DNA of 64,000 nucleotides from Wurfbainia villosa (Eukaryota > Streptophyta > Magnoliopsida > Zingiberales > Zingiberaceae), in assembly GCA_025175895.1 (NCBI GenBank), contig CM045990.1, positions 58,219,704 to 58,283,703 of the forward strand. Direction: 5' to 3'. The notes under the pieces are model-generated. The model was not told the DNA's origin. It saw nothing but the letters and a program-made list of their open reading frames with translations, and did no database searches. The first letter of the stretch is position 1. The number at the start of each line of letters is the position of its first letter. Of this stretch, positions 31,861-44,365 are shown piece after piece. Made by a program: the position numbers and the translations under genes.

Positions 31861-33602
31861 TGAAGGTTGAAGCTTCGCTTCTCACTTCGCTTCGGTCGTT
31901 TGTGCATAGCGATCCTATCATACATCCCCGGATTAAAAAAAAAAGAATCTAGACGAAGATGGATTACCCAAGCAACCAATCCATCATCGCGCTATTCGAT
32001 TTGAGTGGTCGCTTGAACAAACTTGTTGTTCAAGCAACCTAACTCTTTTCCTCGATTAGCCGCGGAATAGATGATGTACGGATCACTAGTTTTTGTGTTT
32101 ATCATCGAGGTCCATGTAAATTAACCACATACATGATACAAAAGAACTAAAATCAAAACAAACAAGATTATACCTCTTGTTTACCTCTTGATCTTTTATT
32201 GTATGTCCTATCCTCCTCTTGGACGTTGTGTGGGCGACGATCTTCCAAGAGTCGAAGCTTCCTAGATCGCGTGTCTTCCCTTCCTTGTTCACTTCGAAAA
32301 AGGGAAGATAACCAAAACTCTTCTCCTCCTATCTAGTTTCGACCACCAAGCCACCTAGCTTGGTTGTTGCCACCAGCCAAGGAGAGGAAGAAGGAGAGGT
32401 GGGCGCCGGCCAAGAGGTGAGCTCTTGTTGCCGCCGACCAAGAATTGAGGGAAGAAGGAGCCTCCCTAGGAGAGGAGAAGGAGAAGCCGGCCAAGAACCA
32501 AGGAGAAGATGAAACCCTTATCCTTTTTTTGTGTTACTGCCGTCCCTAAGAGAGAAGTCAAACCTAGTTGCCGCCCAACCCTTAGAAACTCCAAACCCTA
32601 GCACTCCCCCAATTATCTTGCCGCCCAAGCCTTGGAACCTTATTTATAGATTTCACCCAAGCCTCTTTTTAATCGTATCCGTTGGATCTAGGCTTCGTGA
32701 GGGTTTTAATAGGCTACAATAGGGACCATGAGGAGGAGTTGGATCTTGGCCACCTAATGGATCCGGCCCACATAAAATCCGATCCATTAATGATAATCCA
32801 TTCCACTAGAGGATTATCATTGATCTACCTCACCAACCACCATAATTAAATATGATCTCCATATATTAATTGCACAAATATCTCCCCGTGTTTAAGATAT
32901 CGAATGTCCATTAATTAATTAATTTACTGACAATTAATTAATTAACATCTAACTCCATGAGTAGTACCACTCAACTTTATCATCATGCTAGACCAAGTCC
33001 ACCTGCATAATTTACATGATGATCCTTATGAGCTCTTCAAGGGCACATCATCATCCTAATACATAGGACACGATTTCCTCCTATAATCAATGGCACACCA
33101 TGTAAATAATATTATTTCCTAACTTACCGAGCCTATTGATTTAACCCATAAATCTCGCCCATTGGTAAATCAAAGAAATAAATATTAAGTACATGTGTCT
33201 GTTATTATATCGGAATTTAGAGCATGTACACCATAATATTCGAGGTCCGATTCAATTATGTAGTCAGCAATAAATTGAATCACCTCTAAGTCGGTCCTGT
33301 TCAATACAAACAAAGTGTACTAGTGTAATTCTATGGTCAAGATAAACCAATACCAAATTACACTACAACCATGCCAATGGTTTGTCCAAAACCATCTTGG
33401 TTGTGAGCCTCTACTTATACTCTACAAGGAATTGATAACATGATCCTCTGTGTGACACCACACACCATGTTATCTACAATGTAAAGTATTAGACAAGATG
33501 CACACATATAATAAATATAAAATGCAAACAATGATCATGTGATTTTTATTTCAAAATGAAGATGTCCATACAAAGACTAGGCTTTCAGTATACATCTCAA
33601 CA
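31861..33602 (-). repeat. 5' LTR of element H (1742 bp)
   Basis: On the plus strand TGAAGGTTGAAG...ACATCTCAACA, matching the 3' LTR closely. It has an extra ctcacttcgctt near its primer-site end and a small number of point differences. Confidence 0.9.
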
Positions 33603-34880
33603 ATTGCAGCTTACTATGATTATGAGATCTGGAAAATGGATGTCAAAAATGTGTTTCTAAATTGAAAGCTACTCGAGGATGGGTACATGACATAACCTGA
33701 GGGTTTTGTCGATCCAAAGCATGCTGGAAAAGTATGTAAGCTGCAAAGGTCCATTTATGGTTTAATGCAAGCATCTAGAAGTTGGAATCTTCGATTTGAT
33801 GATACGATCAAAGAGTTTGGTTTCATCAAGAATGAAGATGAACCTTGTGTCTAAAAGAGTGTTAGTGGGAGCATAGTTATTTTTCTTATCTTGTATGTTG
33901 ATGACATACTTCTTATTGGAAACGATATCCCTATGTTGCAATCTTTGAAGACTTGGCTTAGGAATTATTTCTCGATGAAAGACTTAGGAGAAGTAGCCTA
34001 TATATTGGGCATCAAGATCTATAGAGATAGATCTAAGAGACTTCTTCGCCTAAGTCAGAGTACATACGTTGATAAGGTGCTAAATCATTTTGCCATGCAG
34101 AATTCCAAGAAGGGATTTCTGCTAATGTCACATGGTGTGAATCTTTCGAAGACTCAATGTCCCTCTTTTAAGGAGGAGAGAGACCACATGGATCAGATCC
34201 CTTATGCATCTGTTATAGGGTCGATCATATACGCCATGCTTTGTACTCGCACTAATGTCTCGTATGCTTTGAGCATGATGAGCAGATACCAGTCAGATCT
34301 AGGTGAAAGTCACTAAACAATTGTTAAGAACATTCTTAAGTACTTATGAAGGATGAAAGAATATTTCTTAATATATGGAGGCGATGAGGAGCTAGCTGTA
34401 AAGGGTTACAGTGATGCAAGCTTCCAAACCGATAGGAATGATTTTAGATCGCAATCAAGGAATGTATTTTGCCTGAATGGTGGTGTTGTGAGCTGGAAGA
34501 GTTCGAAGCAAGACACAGTCGTAGATTCTACAACAGAAGCCGAGTATATTGATGCATCTGATGCAGCAAAGGAGGTTTTTTGGATCTGAAAGTTCTTCAC
34601 TTAACTTGGGGTGGTTCCTAGCATAGAGGACCCTATAGACCTCTATTGTGATAACAATGAGGCTATTGCACAGGCTAAGGAACCTCGCTCTCATCAGTGA
34701 TCTAAACACATACTATGGCGGTTCCATCTCATTCAAAAGATCATCGATAGAGGAGATGTGAGGATATGTAGAGTACCAACGGATGCTAACATCGCAGATC
34801 CTTTAACCAAAGCTTGGGCACAAAGAAAGTATGGTGGTTAGACTAGGTCACTGAGTATTAGATATTATAGTGATTGACAC
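33603..34880 (+). pseudogene. pol: Element F reverse transcriptase (partial) and RNase H
   Basis: Resumes F pol after H. It reads YYDYEIWKMDVKNVFLN, then SIYGLMQASRSWNLRFDDTI, an intact active-site box YVDDILLIGNDI, KDLGEVAYILGIKIYRDRSK, IPYASVIGSIIYAMLCTRTN, and RNase H with DSTTEAEYIDASDAAKEV. After stops come DLYCDNNEAIAQAKEPRSHQ and ANIADPLTKAWA. The front of RT is absent. Stops occur near 33660, 33852, 34315 and 34590. The catalytic YVDD survives here although the gene is broken. Confidence 0.87.
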
Positions 34881-34897
34881 TAGTGCTAGTGGGAGAA

Positions 34898-35361
34898 TGT
34901 TAGTAGTAAGCCCTAGAGCCAATTATGTGATGATTGACTAGGGACTTATGTATCATATTCTATTAATAATAAAGGCAAAGTTTGGTTATTATATTTACTT
35001 CATACTTGTGTCAGTCGAATAAATATAATAATGCCCTAGAAACTAGGTTCTTATCTATAACACATCAATTGGTAGAATTGATTGTGAAAGGCTATAGAGA
35101 ACATTATTCTTAAATATTCCTAGTCAAGCATTAATATACAAGGGAAATATTAATGCATTGAGGCTAGCATGTAGGTTAATTGATGACTTGATCTCACAAG
35201 TCATGAATATGTGATATCACGTTGACACATGGGTATATATTAGAGAATATATACTGAATTGACCCGCCATGAAAAAGTTTCATGGATCATCATATGAGTG
35301 TCATAAACTTTCTCATAGTGACTATTGGTATGATTAGTTCTTAGGCCTGAAATCACTATGG
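34898..35361 (+). repeat. 3' LTR of element F, first part
   Basis: Starts TGTTAGTAGTAAGCCCTAGAG right after a purine-rich agtgggagaa tract. It follows the 5' LTR up to aatcactatgg, where solo LTR G enters. Confidence 0.92.
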
Positions 35362-37194
35362 TGTTGGGATGTATACTGAAAAGTCTATCTTTTGTATAAA
35401 CATCTTTATTTTTGAAATAAGAATCACATGATCATTGTTTGCATATTTTTATGACTATGCATATTGTCTAATACATTACATTGTAGATAACATGGTGTGT
35501 GGTGTCACATGGGAGATCATGTTATCGGTTCCTTGTAAAGTATAAGTAAAGGCTCACAACCTAGATGGCTTTGAACAAACCATTGATATGGTTGTAGTGT
35601 GATTTGATATTGGTTTGTCTTGACCATAGAATCACACTAGTATACTTTGTGTGTATTGAGAAGGACCGACTTAGAGGTGATTTGATTTATTGCTGACCAC
35701 ATGATCGAATCAGACCTCAGATATTATATTATACATACTCTTAATCCCGATATAATAACGGGCACATATACTTAGTATTCATCTCTTTGATTTACCAATC
35801 GGCAAGATTTATAGATTAAATCGATAGGCTTGGTAAGTTGGGAGATGATATTATTTATATGGTGTGCCGTTGATTATAGGAGGAAACAGTGTCCTATATA
35901 TTAGGATGATGATGTCCCCTTGAGGAGCTCATAAGGTTCATCATGTAAACCCTGCAGGTGGACTTGGTCTGGCATGATAAAAAGGTTGAGTGATACTACT
36001 CATGGAGTTAGATGTTGATTAATTAATGGTCAGTAAATTAATTAATTAATCGACGGACATTCGAGATCTTAAACACAGGGAGAAAATATACATATAATAT
36101 ATGGAGCCCATATTAACTTATGGCGGTTGGTGAGGTAGATCAATGATAATCCTCTAGTGGAATGGATAATCATTAATGGATCGGACTTTATGTGGGCTTG
36201 ATCCATTGGGTGGCTAAGATCCAACTCCTCCTCATGGTCCCTATTGTAGCCTATTAAAACCTCATGAAGCTTAGATCCAATGGATGAAAACAAAACTCTA
36301 GATCCAATGGTAGAGATTAAATCTCTAGATCCGACGGTTGAGATTAAATCTCAAGATCCGACGGTTGAGATTAAATCCCTAGAACCAATGGTGGAGATTA
36401 AAATGAGGGATGAACCTAACTCTATAAATATGGGATGATGGCTTGGGCGGCAACTTGATGGATGACATTAGGGTTTGCTTCCCTTAAGGGGCAAGTAATC
36501 CTAGTTTGGTTAGGATTAGGAGTGGGCGGCTAGGGTTAGGGTTTGGCTGTTGGTTGTGGGCGGCAACATGAGGAGAAGGCCTTTTCTTCTTCTTCCAAGG
36601 TTTGGCCGACACCTATACTTCTTCCCTCTACCTTAGCCGGTGCTCAACCTATTCTTCTTCCCCTCATCCTTGGCCGGAAATTAGGAGAGCTAGGTTTAGG
36701 GTTTGGGCGGCAACAAGGAGAAGGATTGCTTTCCTTTCTCTTCTCCAAGTGTTGGCCGGCGCCAATGCCCTCATTGATTCTCTTTTGGCCGGCTCCCATA
36801 CTCTGTGTTCTCTTCCTTGGTCGGAGGCAACATCGAGTTTATTGACTTGGTGGCCGGTTCTAGATAGGAAGAAGAGTTTTATTTGATGATCTTCTTTTGT
36901 TCGGAGCAAACAAGGAAGGAAGATTGGCGATCTAGGAGCTTCGACTTTTGGAAGATCGTCGCCCACACGACGTCCAAAAGGAGGAAGGACATACAATAGA
37001 AGATCAAGAGGTATAACAAGAGGTATAATCTTGTTTATTTTGATTAGTGTTCTTTTGTATTATGTTTATAATTGCTTTTCAATTATATGCATGTTGTATG
37101 TAGATGTTTACTTTATGTTTGTGGCTAAATAATAATTGGATCCCGAACATAAACACAAAAACCAACGATCTGTACATCGTCTATTCCACGGCTA
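35362..37194 (+). repeat. Solo LTR G (family 3), first part
   Basis: Begins TGTTGGGATGTATACTGAAAAG and matches the LTRs of H and N. It is interrupted at 37194 by element I and resumes at 51544. The target duplication is tatgg (35357-35361) against tacgg (51753-51757); the 5' LTR of F has tacgg at this place, so the left copy has one mutation. No internal region remains. Tandem 29-31-base units (gatccgacggttgagattaa type) lie at about 36268-36405. Confidence 0.88.
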
Positions 37195-39031
37195 TGTTAG
37201 TGAAAGCCCTAGAGTCAATCATGTGATGATTGTTGTATGGACTTTATTATATCATATTCCTATTTATAAAGGCATGGTTATTATATTTACTTGTATTGGT
37301 GCCAAATAACTAAATATAATAATGTCCTTGAGTAGTAGGTTCTTATCTATATCAATCGATTGGTTGAATCGATAATGAGATGATATAGAGAACACTACTC
37401 TTAATCATTCCTAGTCAAGTATTAACATTCAGGGACAATGTTAATGCGTAGAGATTAGCATGTAGGTCAACATGATGACTTGATCTCACAAGTCATGGAT
37501 ATGAGATATCGAGTTGACACATGGGTATACATTAGAGAATGTATACTGAATGACCCGCCATGAGAAAGTATCGTGGATTGTTATATGAGTGTCATATACT
37601 TTCTCATGTGGCTATTAGTATAACTATTAGTCCTTAGACCTGAAGTCACCATGGTTCCCTACATAAGGCGTTGCATACTTTGGCTTCGTCAAACGTCACC
37701 CATAAATGGGTGGACTATAAAGGCGATTACTGGGTATGTAACAAATTATGCGGAGGGATGTGAGTGATGTAGATGGGATCTATCCCTCCTATATGACGGG
37801 AGAGACATCGATATTCTTGATAGAGTGAGACCACGAAGTGCATGGCCATGCCCAAATGAATCAATATGAGATATTGAGCTCATTTGATTAGTGTGAGTCT
37901 ACTTGGAGTTCAAGATTTAAATTGTACCGAGGATGACACGGTCTATGCTTCGATTGGTCAATCTAGATGTCAAGGATAGAGGGACATTGTCACATATTGT
38001 GAGAGTCAAAATTAGTAATCACAAAGGTGATGTTGGAGCTCAACATTCTTGTAACTTGGGTAGCAATGATGTGTTGCTAGATACCGCTCATTGCTTATGT
38101 TCCTAAATCGGTTTAGGGACATTGCCAACGTTACAAGAACCTATAGGGTCACACACATAAGGTCAATTAGATGGAGATTAGGTTCATATGATGAACCATG
38201 AGGATTAGGTTCATGGGATGAACTAAATTGGATTAAGAGTAATCCAAATTAGACTAATTGAGTTAGACTCAAGTTGATTCAAGTGTTGAATGAGTCTAAT
38301 TTTGATTTGATTCATCAAATCAATTTAAATTAATGAATAGAGATTCATTAAATTAAAATTGGCTTGAATCAAATGGTTGGATTTGATCAACCATGGGAGA
38401 TAAGAGGTCAAGTTTGACTTGACTTGAGAGGGAAGATGAAAGGTCAAGTTTGACTTGACCAAATGTCATGTCATGATAATGACTTGGCATGGTCGGCCAA
38501 TGATGATGCTCCACATCATCATTGACTTTTTCATGTGGTGTCACCTCATGAGGGAGACCAAGGGTCATGGGAGTTACATGCATGCATGTAACCCCCTCTC
38601 CATGAAGTGGCCAGCCACTTGATGGTTATTCATGTGGTAATTCATTTTGTGTGGGTTACACAACTTCATCTTCAACCTTGGATCAACTTCCCTCAAGCTC
38701 TCTCCCTCTCCCAACCTCCTTGGCCGAACCATCCATAGAGTGCTAACACACTCAAGGGTGTGTTTTTTCCACCTATTTCTTATGTGGATACCAATAGAGG
38801 GGTGTGCACTTGACACTCTCGAGTTCCGGCGAACCTTTTGGACGAGCGAGATTTACGAAGGGCGTCGCTACGAGGGTAACATCCTTATCATGTAGATCTA
38901 AGGTAGATCTAGGGTTTTATATAAACACATACATGTTTTGTTTTTAATACATCTTCGCACAGATCCGTGGCCGGGGCTTCCGAGGTTTCCGCAACGCAAA
39001 AAGCGATTTTTACGGCTCGGAAAACCCAACA
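37195..39031 (+). repeat. 5' LTR of element I (1837 bp)
   Basis: TGTTAGTGAAAGCCCTAGAG...AAAACCCAACA, followed by the primer site. The first 130 bases differ from the 3' LTR at seven positions by my count; much of the rest looks closer. Confidence 0.93.
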
Positions 39032-39032
39032 G

Positions 39033-39045
39033 TGGTATCAGAGCC
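39033..39045 (+). other. Primer-binding site of element I
   Basis: TGGTATCAGAGCC, one base after the 5' LTR. Confidence 0.93.
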
Positions 39046-40356
39046 ACGTGCGAAGCATGTATGTGTTTCGTTTTTTGTAATTTTTGTATTAGATATAAAA
39101 ATTACAGATTTATATGTTTCTGTAAATTTCCTATTTTTATAGAATTTTTGGGTATTTTTCTCGAAGAATCGAAGCAACGAGTGTTGGGACACTTGTAGGC
39201 TTCAACCGTCGAGAAAAACTCTCCATAACGGTGAGTTCTCGCTTTAGGTTTTTGGGATAGCAACTTAAGTCGCTGTAAGATCATTGTAGGGACACTCGCA
39301 AAGTTTATTTTGCGAGTAGGGGCGCTGCCCCTATCCCCGAAAGGGGCCTTGTCCCGCGATCGCGCCCACAAACCGCTTAGCGGGACCATTATGGGGAGGT
39401 GACTCATAAAATTGAAAAAAAAATATTATAGAATTTTTTTGTAAAAATACATAATTTAGAATTATGTATAATTCTGTGATTGTCATGGCCCAATAACCCC
39501 AATATGATTGGATGTGATGTGTTGTAATTCATAATACGGCCTGCGTGCCGTTTTGTGGTTGTGCGTGTTGTATAGTGTATGCGACCTGCGCATCGTACCT
39601 CTTCTTTTGATATTCTAGTTGTAAATAGTTTTAGACTCGAATGTAACTCGAGTTTCAAATTTGTAATGTACAACATGGAGCGGTGGAAAGTCCACTTGAA
39701 GACGAGATTACGAGAAGGGTGACGACAACACATGATGGTCAAAGGAAGCGCTTGGAGAAGCCGCTAGCCTTAAGTTGACCGTCTGATCTTCTCATTGGCT
39801 TGAGAAGATCGTAGTAGGGCCATGACTACATCACATTTAATTATATATATATATGTTGATATATATATATATATATATTTATTTATTTGATTTTTCTTGT
39901 ATGTATGTGATGCATGCTAGTAGAATGTATATGATGCATGCTAGGATAATTTTCTTGTATGTATATGATGCATGCTAGAATAATGATTGTATGTATGTGA
40001 TGCATGCTAATATAGGATAATAAAGGCCTAAATGCGTATAAGATACACATTACGATTAGATTAGATCATAATCGAATCAACTCGAAAATGCCTACCGAGA
40101 CTTGATACCCATCACTACCTCGATCATTTGTTGTTGTTGAATCTGCCAAAGCAGAGCAACGCATATTATCTTGGTACGGTGCGGAGGGACAATCTTGGTC
40201 CCACCTATCACGCTTGGGTTAGAGTAAGCTCAATTAGATTGAGCAAAACTAGTTAACTCAATTGGATCGAGTAGAACTATAGGCATATTCCAATCGTTGG
40301 AAAGATAGGGTAAGATCTCATTTACACTAAATCTTGGGCGATTTAGCCAAAACTAA
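39046..40356 (+). other. Leader of element I, first part
   Basis: Untranslated. It contains a GC-rich self-complementary block (39318-39388, with ggggcgctgcccc, ccccgaaagggg, cgcttagcgg), a TA dinucleotide run (39841-39882) and four copies of a gtatgtatgtgatgcatgcta unit (39898-40012). It resumes after element O at 45398-45722. No coding frame. Confidence 0.75.
39318..39388 (+). other. GC-rich hairpin block in the leader of I
   Basis: Successive short inverted repeats in an otherwise AT-rich leader: ggggcgctgcccc and ccccgaaagggg can each fold on themselves, and ccgcttagcgg forms another stem. Element F has a counterpart at 22350-22440. It is a candidate structured RNA signal. Confidence 0.6.
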
Positions 40357-41428
40357 TGTTGGTGCAGGGGCACTAGATAATCGAACCTGTGTTTTGATTA
40401 TGGCAAAGACACAAAGTTAAGTTTATATCGTTATCTCACGAGCTATCAAGTGTAGAGAAAAGTATTAAAGCTGGAGCTGAAGGCTAGCGACACCCGGAGG
40501 AAGCCGTGGTGGTCGGGCGACACTCGAGTGACTTCGGAGGGAGCCGAAGGAATTGAGTAGAAGGCCGGAAGCAAGAGCTACTATCGAGGTAAGCTCGTGT
40601 GAGTGAGAGATTGTAAGGTCGTGCCCTCTTTACGGGGATGACCATAGGCGACTATCCGACTAAGACTTCCTGTGGAAGGTCTAGGTCGAGATCGGACGGT
40701 TAGAAACCGTCGTATTTATCATTTTCCGAGCTAAACCTCTTTGCGCAGGAAGTGGCCGAAGTATCGTTGGACATGGAGCGGTCGATGATGCCCATCGTGA
40801 TGCCATCGATCGGGATGGGAGGCATCAGTCGACTGATGGCGACGATTCAGCTTTTGCGCTAGGTTAAAACGGATAACGTTTGACGCGGCCACTTCGCGAT
40901 AAAAATTTGGAAAAATTCATGATCCATTCCAAAGAAATAGGAGACAAATTCAGAGGCTAAAGTCTATAAAAGGAGTGGAGGATTCATCTCCAAAGAAGAT
41001 CAAGTTTATTCATCAAGTGCTCCTACAACGCCAACGCTCCAACACCGTCATAACGCCGACGCGACGACAAGTTCCAATCTTCTTCGTCGGCAGCAGTAGC
41101 AAGTAACATATTTTGATATTGTATTCTTTATTTTTATTCGTAACGAGGTGAGGTAGGCTTGTTGCCTCATCCTCATAATTTCGGTTTTGTGATCGTTGTC
41201 TCCTACCTCCAACGAGGAGGAGACGTTATAGTGATTTGCCCTCCGTACGCGGTCTAGGACCGATAGGGCCTTGGAGTAGCAACCGCTGGGTTGTGAACCA
41301 AGTAAAATAAACGTGTCATTTTATTTTCCGCTGCTTACTCGCTTACTCGTGCCTTAACGAACGATTACGAACGAAAGATTTTCGATCGCTATTCACCCCC
41401 CCCTCTAGCGACGCTTCTCGATCCAACA
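40357..41428 (+). repeat. 5' LTR of element O (1072 bp)
   Basis: TGTTGGTGCAGGGGCAC...CTCGATCCAACA with a TATA box (TATAAAA, 40965-40971) and the catcagtcgactgatgg palindrome near 40825. Confidence 0.93.
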
Positions 41429-41430
41429 AT

Positions 41431-41442
41431 TGGTATCAGAGC
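41431..41442 (+). other. Primer-binding site of element O
   Basis: TGGTATCAGAGC, two bases after the 5' LTR, exact. Confidence 0.93.
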
Positions 41443-41926
41443 GGGGGCGCTAAGATTTGGTGAAACCACCAATCTAGCACGTTTTGGTTTTCTTTTCGTA
41501 TTTTTCGATTCGTATATTTCTTAGATTTTGTTTCCCGCACTACTAATCCAAGACCAAGTCTTGGTACATAGTTTTTTTTGTTGTGTTTTTGCAAGTACTA
41601 ATCTCCTTCGGAGTACCTCACGATCAAACGAGCATAACTTTTGCTACAAGTGGACTCACGAAACGATCTACCCACCAAATCGAAGCTCTCTGAAAGATCT
41701 ACACTTCTTACTGGGGGTTTACCCCCGTAACAAGCTGTTTCCAGCCCCAAAATCCAATGTTTAGTACCCTTTCGGGGACATCGAAGGTCGTAAGTTTCAA
41801 ATTTTTGTTAGTTTCTTATCCTCCTTATTTATTTCTGTTTTTTTTCCTATTATTTCCCGCATTACTAATCCAAGACCAAGTCTTGGAATTCTCTTTGGTT
41901 TTTATTTGTGTTTTGCAAGATACTTA
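41443..41926 (+). other. Leader of element O with two hairpins
   Basis: Hairpins CCAAGAC-CAA-GTCTTGG at 41548-41564 and 41870-41886, each after a tactaat or ttactaat context. The spacing of about 320 bases parallels element C (307 bases). Confidence 0.7.
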
Positions 41927-43438
41927 ATGGCTCACATTGAGGGATATAGCACCACCCGACCTCCGTTCTTTAACGGAGATGATTTCCGTTATTGGAAAGG
42001 TCGGATGGAGTGTTTCTTGAAAACACAAGTCGAGACTTGGATAATAATCCAAACCGGCTTTGCTTTACCCACCAATGATCAAGGAGAACCCTTGGATTTC
42101 AACAAGTGGACAAATGCAACCAAGAGGCAAATCGAAGCCGATGCAAGAGCAACCCAAATATTACAATGCGGCTTGTCCAAGGAGGAACTCAACCGCATCG
42201 GACCATTCATTAGTGCCAAGGACCTATGGAATAAATTAATCGAGCTACACGAAGGAACATCCGATGCTAAGGTATGTAAACGTGACCTTCTTTTCAATAA
42301 GTTGTATAACCTCAAGATGCGGGAACACGAGGCGGCAGCGCAACTACGCCAGCGTCGGGACATTGTCAACGACCTACACACCATCGGACACAAGGTCGAA
42401 AATCGTGACCTACTAAGGTACGTTCTTAATTCATTTCCTAGGACTACCTTGTGGGCATCCATGGTCGATGCCTACAAGGTCTCTAAGGACCTATCGAAGC
42501 TTAGGTTAGATGAATTATTTTCCGAGTTTGAACTTCATGAGCAAACTAACGTGATCCGGGCCGAGAGAGGTATTGCTCTACTTGCAGGACAAAGAAGCAA
42601 GCCACCTACTAGGCAAGTAGATGAACTCGAACCCGAAGAGGAGGCCATAATAGTCAACATTGTGCGGAGAATAGTTCGACAAGAAAGGAGGAAATTGAAG
42701 AATGAGAACCAAAAGAAAAAGGGAGCAAGGAAAGCCTTCCATGCAACTTGGGACAACAAAGAAGACATAGCTTTCATTGCGAAATCGATTGAATCAGACA
42801 CGGAGACCGAACCTGAACTTGAGTCAGAACCTGAGGATGACTCGGACTACGAAGCTACCTTCAAGTCAAGCCACAGATACGCATCCGGTTCAAAAGATAC
42901 CCTTAAAGTGAGTCGAACTTTATTTAATACTTTACATAATACGGTTAAGTTTTTGTTTAGGAAATTAACTAAGTCCGAGTCTAGGGTTGAGTCGTTACTT
43001 GAGGAGGTTGAAACCCTCAAGCAAGAGGCTACTCTAACCTCTTCAACTAGTCAAGTTCAAGAGGGAAACTCAACCCAAATTGAAAAACTTGAGGAGGAGA
43101 ATTCTCTCTTGAAAGAACAAGTTCAAGAGGTTGAGGCTAGGTTGGAAAGGTTCACATTGGGATCTAAGAACCTTAATCGACTACTTGGAACCCAAAGAGC
43201 CGTGTACAACAAAGCCGGACTCGGATTTAAGTCAAAGACTACGAATAGGTCTTATATGTCTATCGTAAATCGTAGTCATCAAAGAGTCCAAGCATGGGTC
43301 CCAAAGGTTTTATTAAATTCACATATAAGGACTAACAAGGTTTGGATTCCCCAGGATCAAGTTCATTATTTGAATAGACCATATTGGTTCAATGGTCCAG
43401 GGGGAGCTAACACTAAAATAGTAGACCCGCTTACTTAG
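41927..43438 (+). CDS. gag: Gag of element O (capsid-type, without zinc knuckle), 503 aa
   Basis: Start at MAHIEGYSTTRPPF, as in C. The N-terminal half is almost identical to that of C. From about residue 120 it diverges in places (KMREHEAAAQLRQRRDIVND). Domains in order: UBN2/DUF4219-type capsid region, basic linker (KKKGARKAFHATWD), acidic segment (TETEPELESEPEDDSDYE), coiled coil (VESLLEEVETLKQE, IEKLEEENSLLKEQV) and a tail with WVPKVLLNSHIRTNKVWIP and WFNGPGGANTKIV. There is no CCHC knuckle. The frame is fully open with no stop, so it is the best-preserved protein in the window. It may assemble particles, with RNA binding supplied by the basic linker; that is inference. Confidence 0.92.
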   Translation: MAHIEGYSTTRPPFFNGDDFRYWKGRMECFLKTQVETWIIIQTGFALPTNDQGEPLDFNKWTNATKRQIEADARATQILQCGLSKEELNRIGPFISAKDLWNKLIELHEGTSDAKVCKRDLLFNKLYNLKMREHEAAAQLRQRRDIVNDLHTIGHKVENRDLLRYVLNSFPRTTLWASMVDAYKVSKDLSKLRLDELFSEFELHEQTNVIRAERGIALLAGQRSKPPTRQVDELEPEEEAIIVNIVRRIVRQERRKLKNENQKKKGARKAFHATWDNKEDIAFIAKSIESDTETEPELESEPEDDSDYEATFKSSHRYASGSKDTLKVSRTLFNTLHNTVKFLFRKLTKSESRVESLLEEVETLKQEATLTSSTSQVQEGNSTQIEKLEEENSLLKEQVQEVEARLERFTLGSKNLNRLLGTQRAVYNKAGLGFKSKTTNRSYMSIVNRSHQRVQAWVPKVLLNSHIRTNKVWIPQDQVHYLNRPYWFNGPGGANTKIVDPLT

Positions 43439-44353
43439 CAAAAGCATTTCATGCTTAGAATTTTTGTTAACTTGTGATCTTACTTATAACACTTACATAA
43501 CAAACTAAAATCCTTCGAAAATATTGAGCCTCGGGGAGCCTCTTTTCAGTTAGACTAGGAAATAGTCTTAGGTGAGTCAAGTCATCATTTTCTTGAAAAT
43601 GGCTTTGTCTAAGGAAGTGGTCGATGATCCGATAAAAGAAGGCCCCTGTGCCTCGCCACGACCTGGAAGCCATGATCTTGAAAAGGTAAACTTGACAAGC
43701 CTAGGGTCAAATCCAAATCTAACATAAAATTACTTGAACCTAAATGCACTTAATCAACTTAATTTAAAATCATCTCACAAAACATATAAGGTGAAAAATT
43801 GAGACACATAGAATGGGTGAGATGTTAAGGATAATTGAAATATACTTAAAACAATCTCTTCAAAATACTACCTATTTTCTCAACTATTGTACTTAACAAC
43901 TCTTAGGCCAAGTTTAGCGCCCTACATCTCTTATACTTCATATATTTGACTAAGGGGAGAGCAAAATAACCCTAAAGGTTATATTATAAATCTTTAGATT
44001 ATTGGTGCAAGAGGGCACACCTCAACCAATCTATCTAACTCTTGCTAGACGTATGCTTGGACTCATATTTGATTTATCTAGATGCATGCATATCACGATA
44101 TTGTTTTCAAACCCTATTTTATACAAAAACCCCAAAAAAATTTTTGATTTATGGTAAAAGGGGGAGAAGAGAAAAAGTTAAGGGGGAGTAACATAAAATT
44201 TAATTTTGAAAATTAAATTATTTCTTTCAACACTCACCTAGGGTTAAGGGGGAGTTTTGGTTGAGGGGGAGTTTTTGAAAATGACATTCATCATTTACTA
44301 TACTAGTTTTATGCTTTAATTTCCCTTAACTTTGTGTTGGTTTGCCATAGATC
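43439..44353 (+). other. Post-gag non-coding region of element O
   Basis: Shares ggctttgtctaaggaagtgg (around 43601) and gaaggcccctgtgcctcgcc with C, but lacks the gacgcggcgagatgatagta block present in B, C and M. Several ttaagggggagt-like motifs occur between 44155 and 44275. No coding frame. Confidence 0.72.
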
Positions 44354-44365
44354 AAAAGGGGAGAT
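44354..44365 (+). other. Polypurine tract of element O
   Basis: AAAAGGGGAGAT immediately before the 3' LTR, one A and one G shorter than in C. Confidence 0.88.

Larger units (their letters stand above)
25121..33602 (-). mobile_element. Element H: family-3 copia element, two LTRs and broken gag-pol
   Basis: An 8482-bp element on the minus strand: 5' LTR 31861-33602, primer site, leader, gag-pol remnants 30793 to about 26885, polypurine tract and 3' LTR 25121-26844. The five bases outside its ends differ (caagc and attgc), so there is no target duplication. The flanking F sequences are not contiguous in the related element I, where they lie about 1.1 kb apart. A deletion or a recombination between two H insertions would explain this. 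Confidence 0.88.

Noticed and set aside
36543..36996. Overlapping open frames in solo LTR G
   Set aside because: No recognised domain, overlapping on both strands, and inside an LTR.
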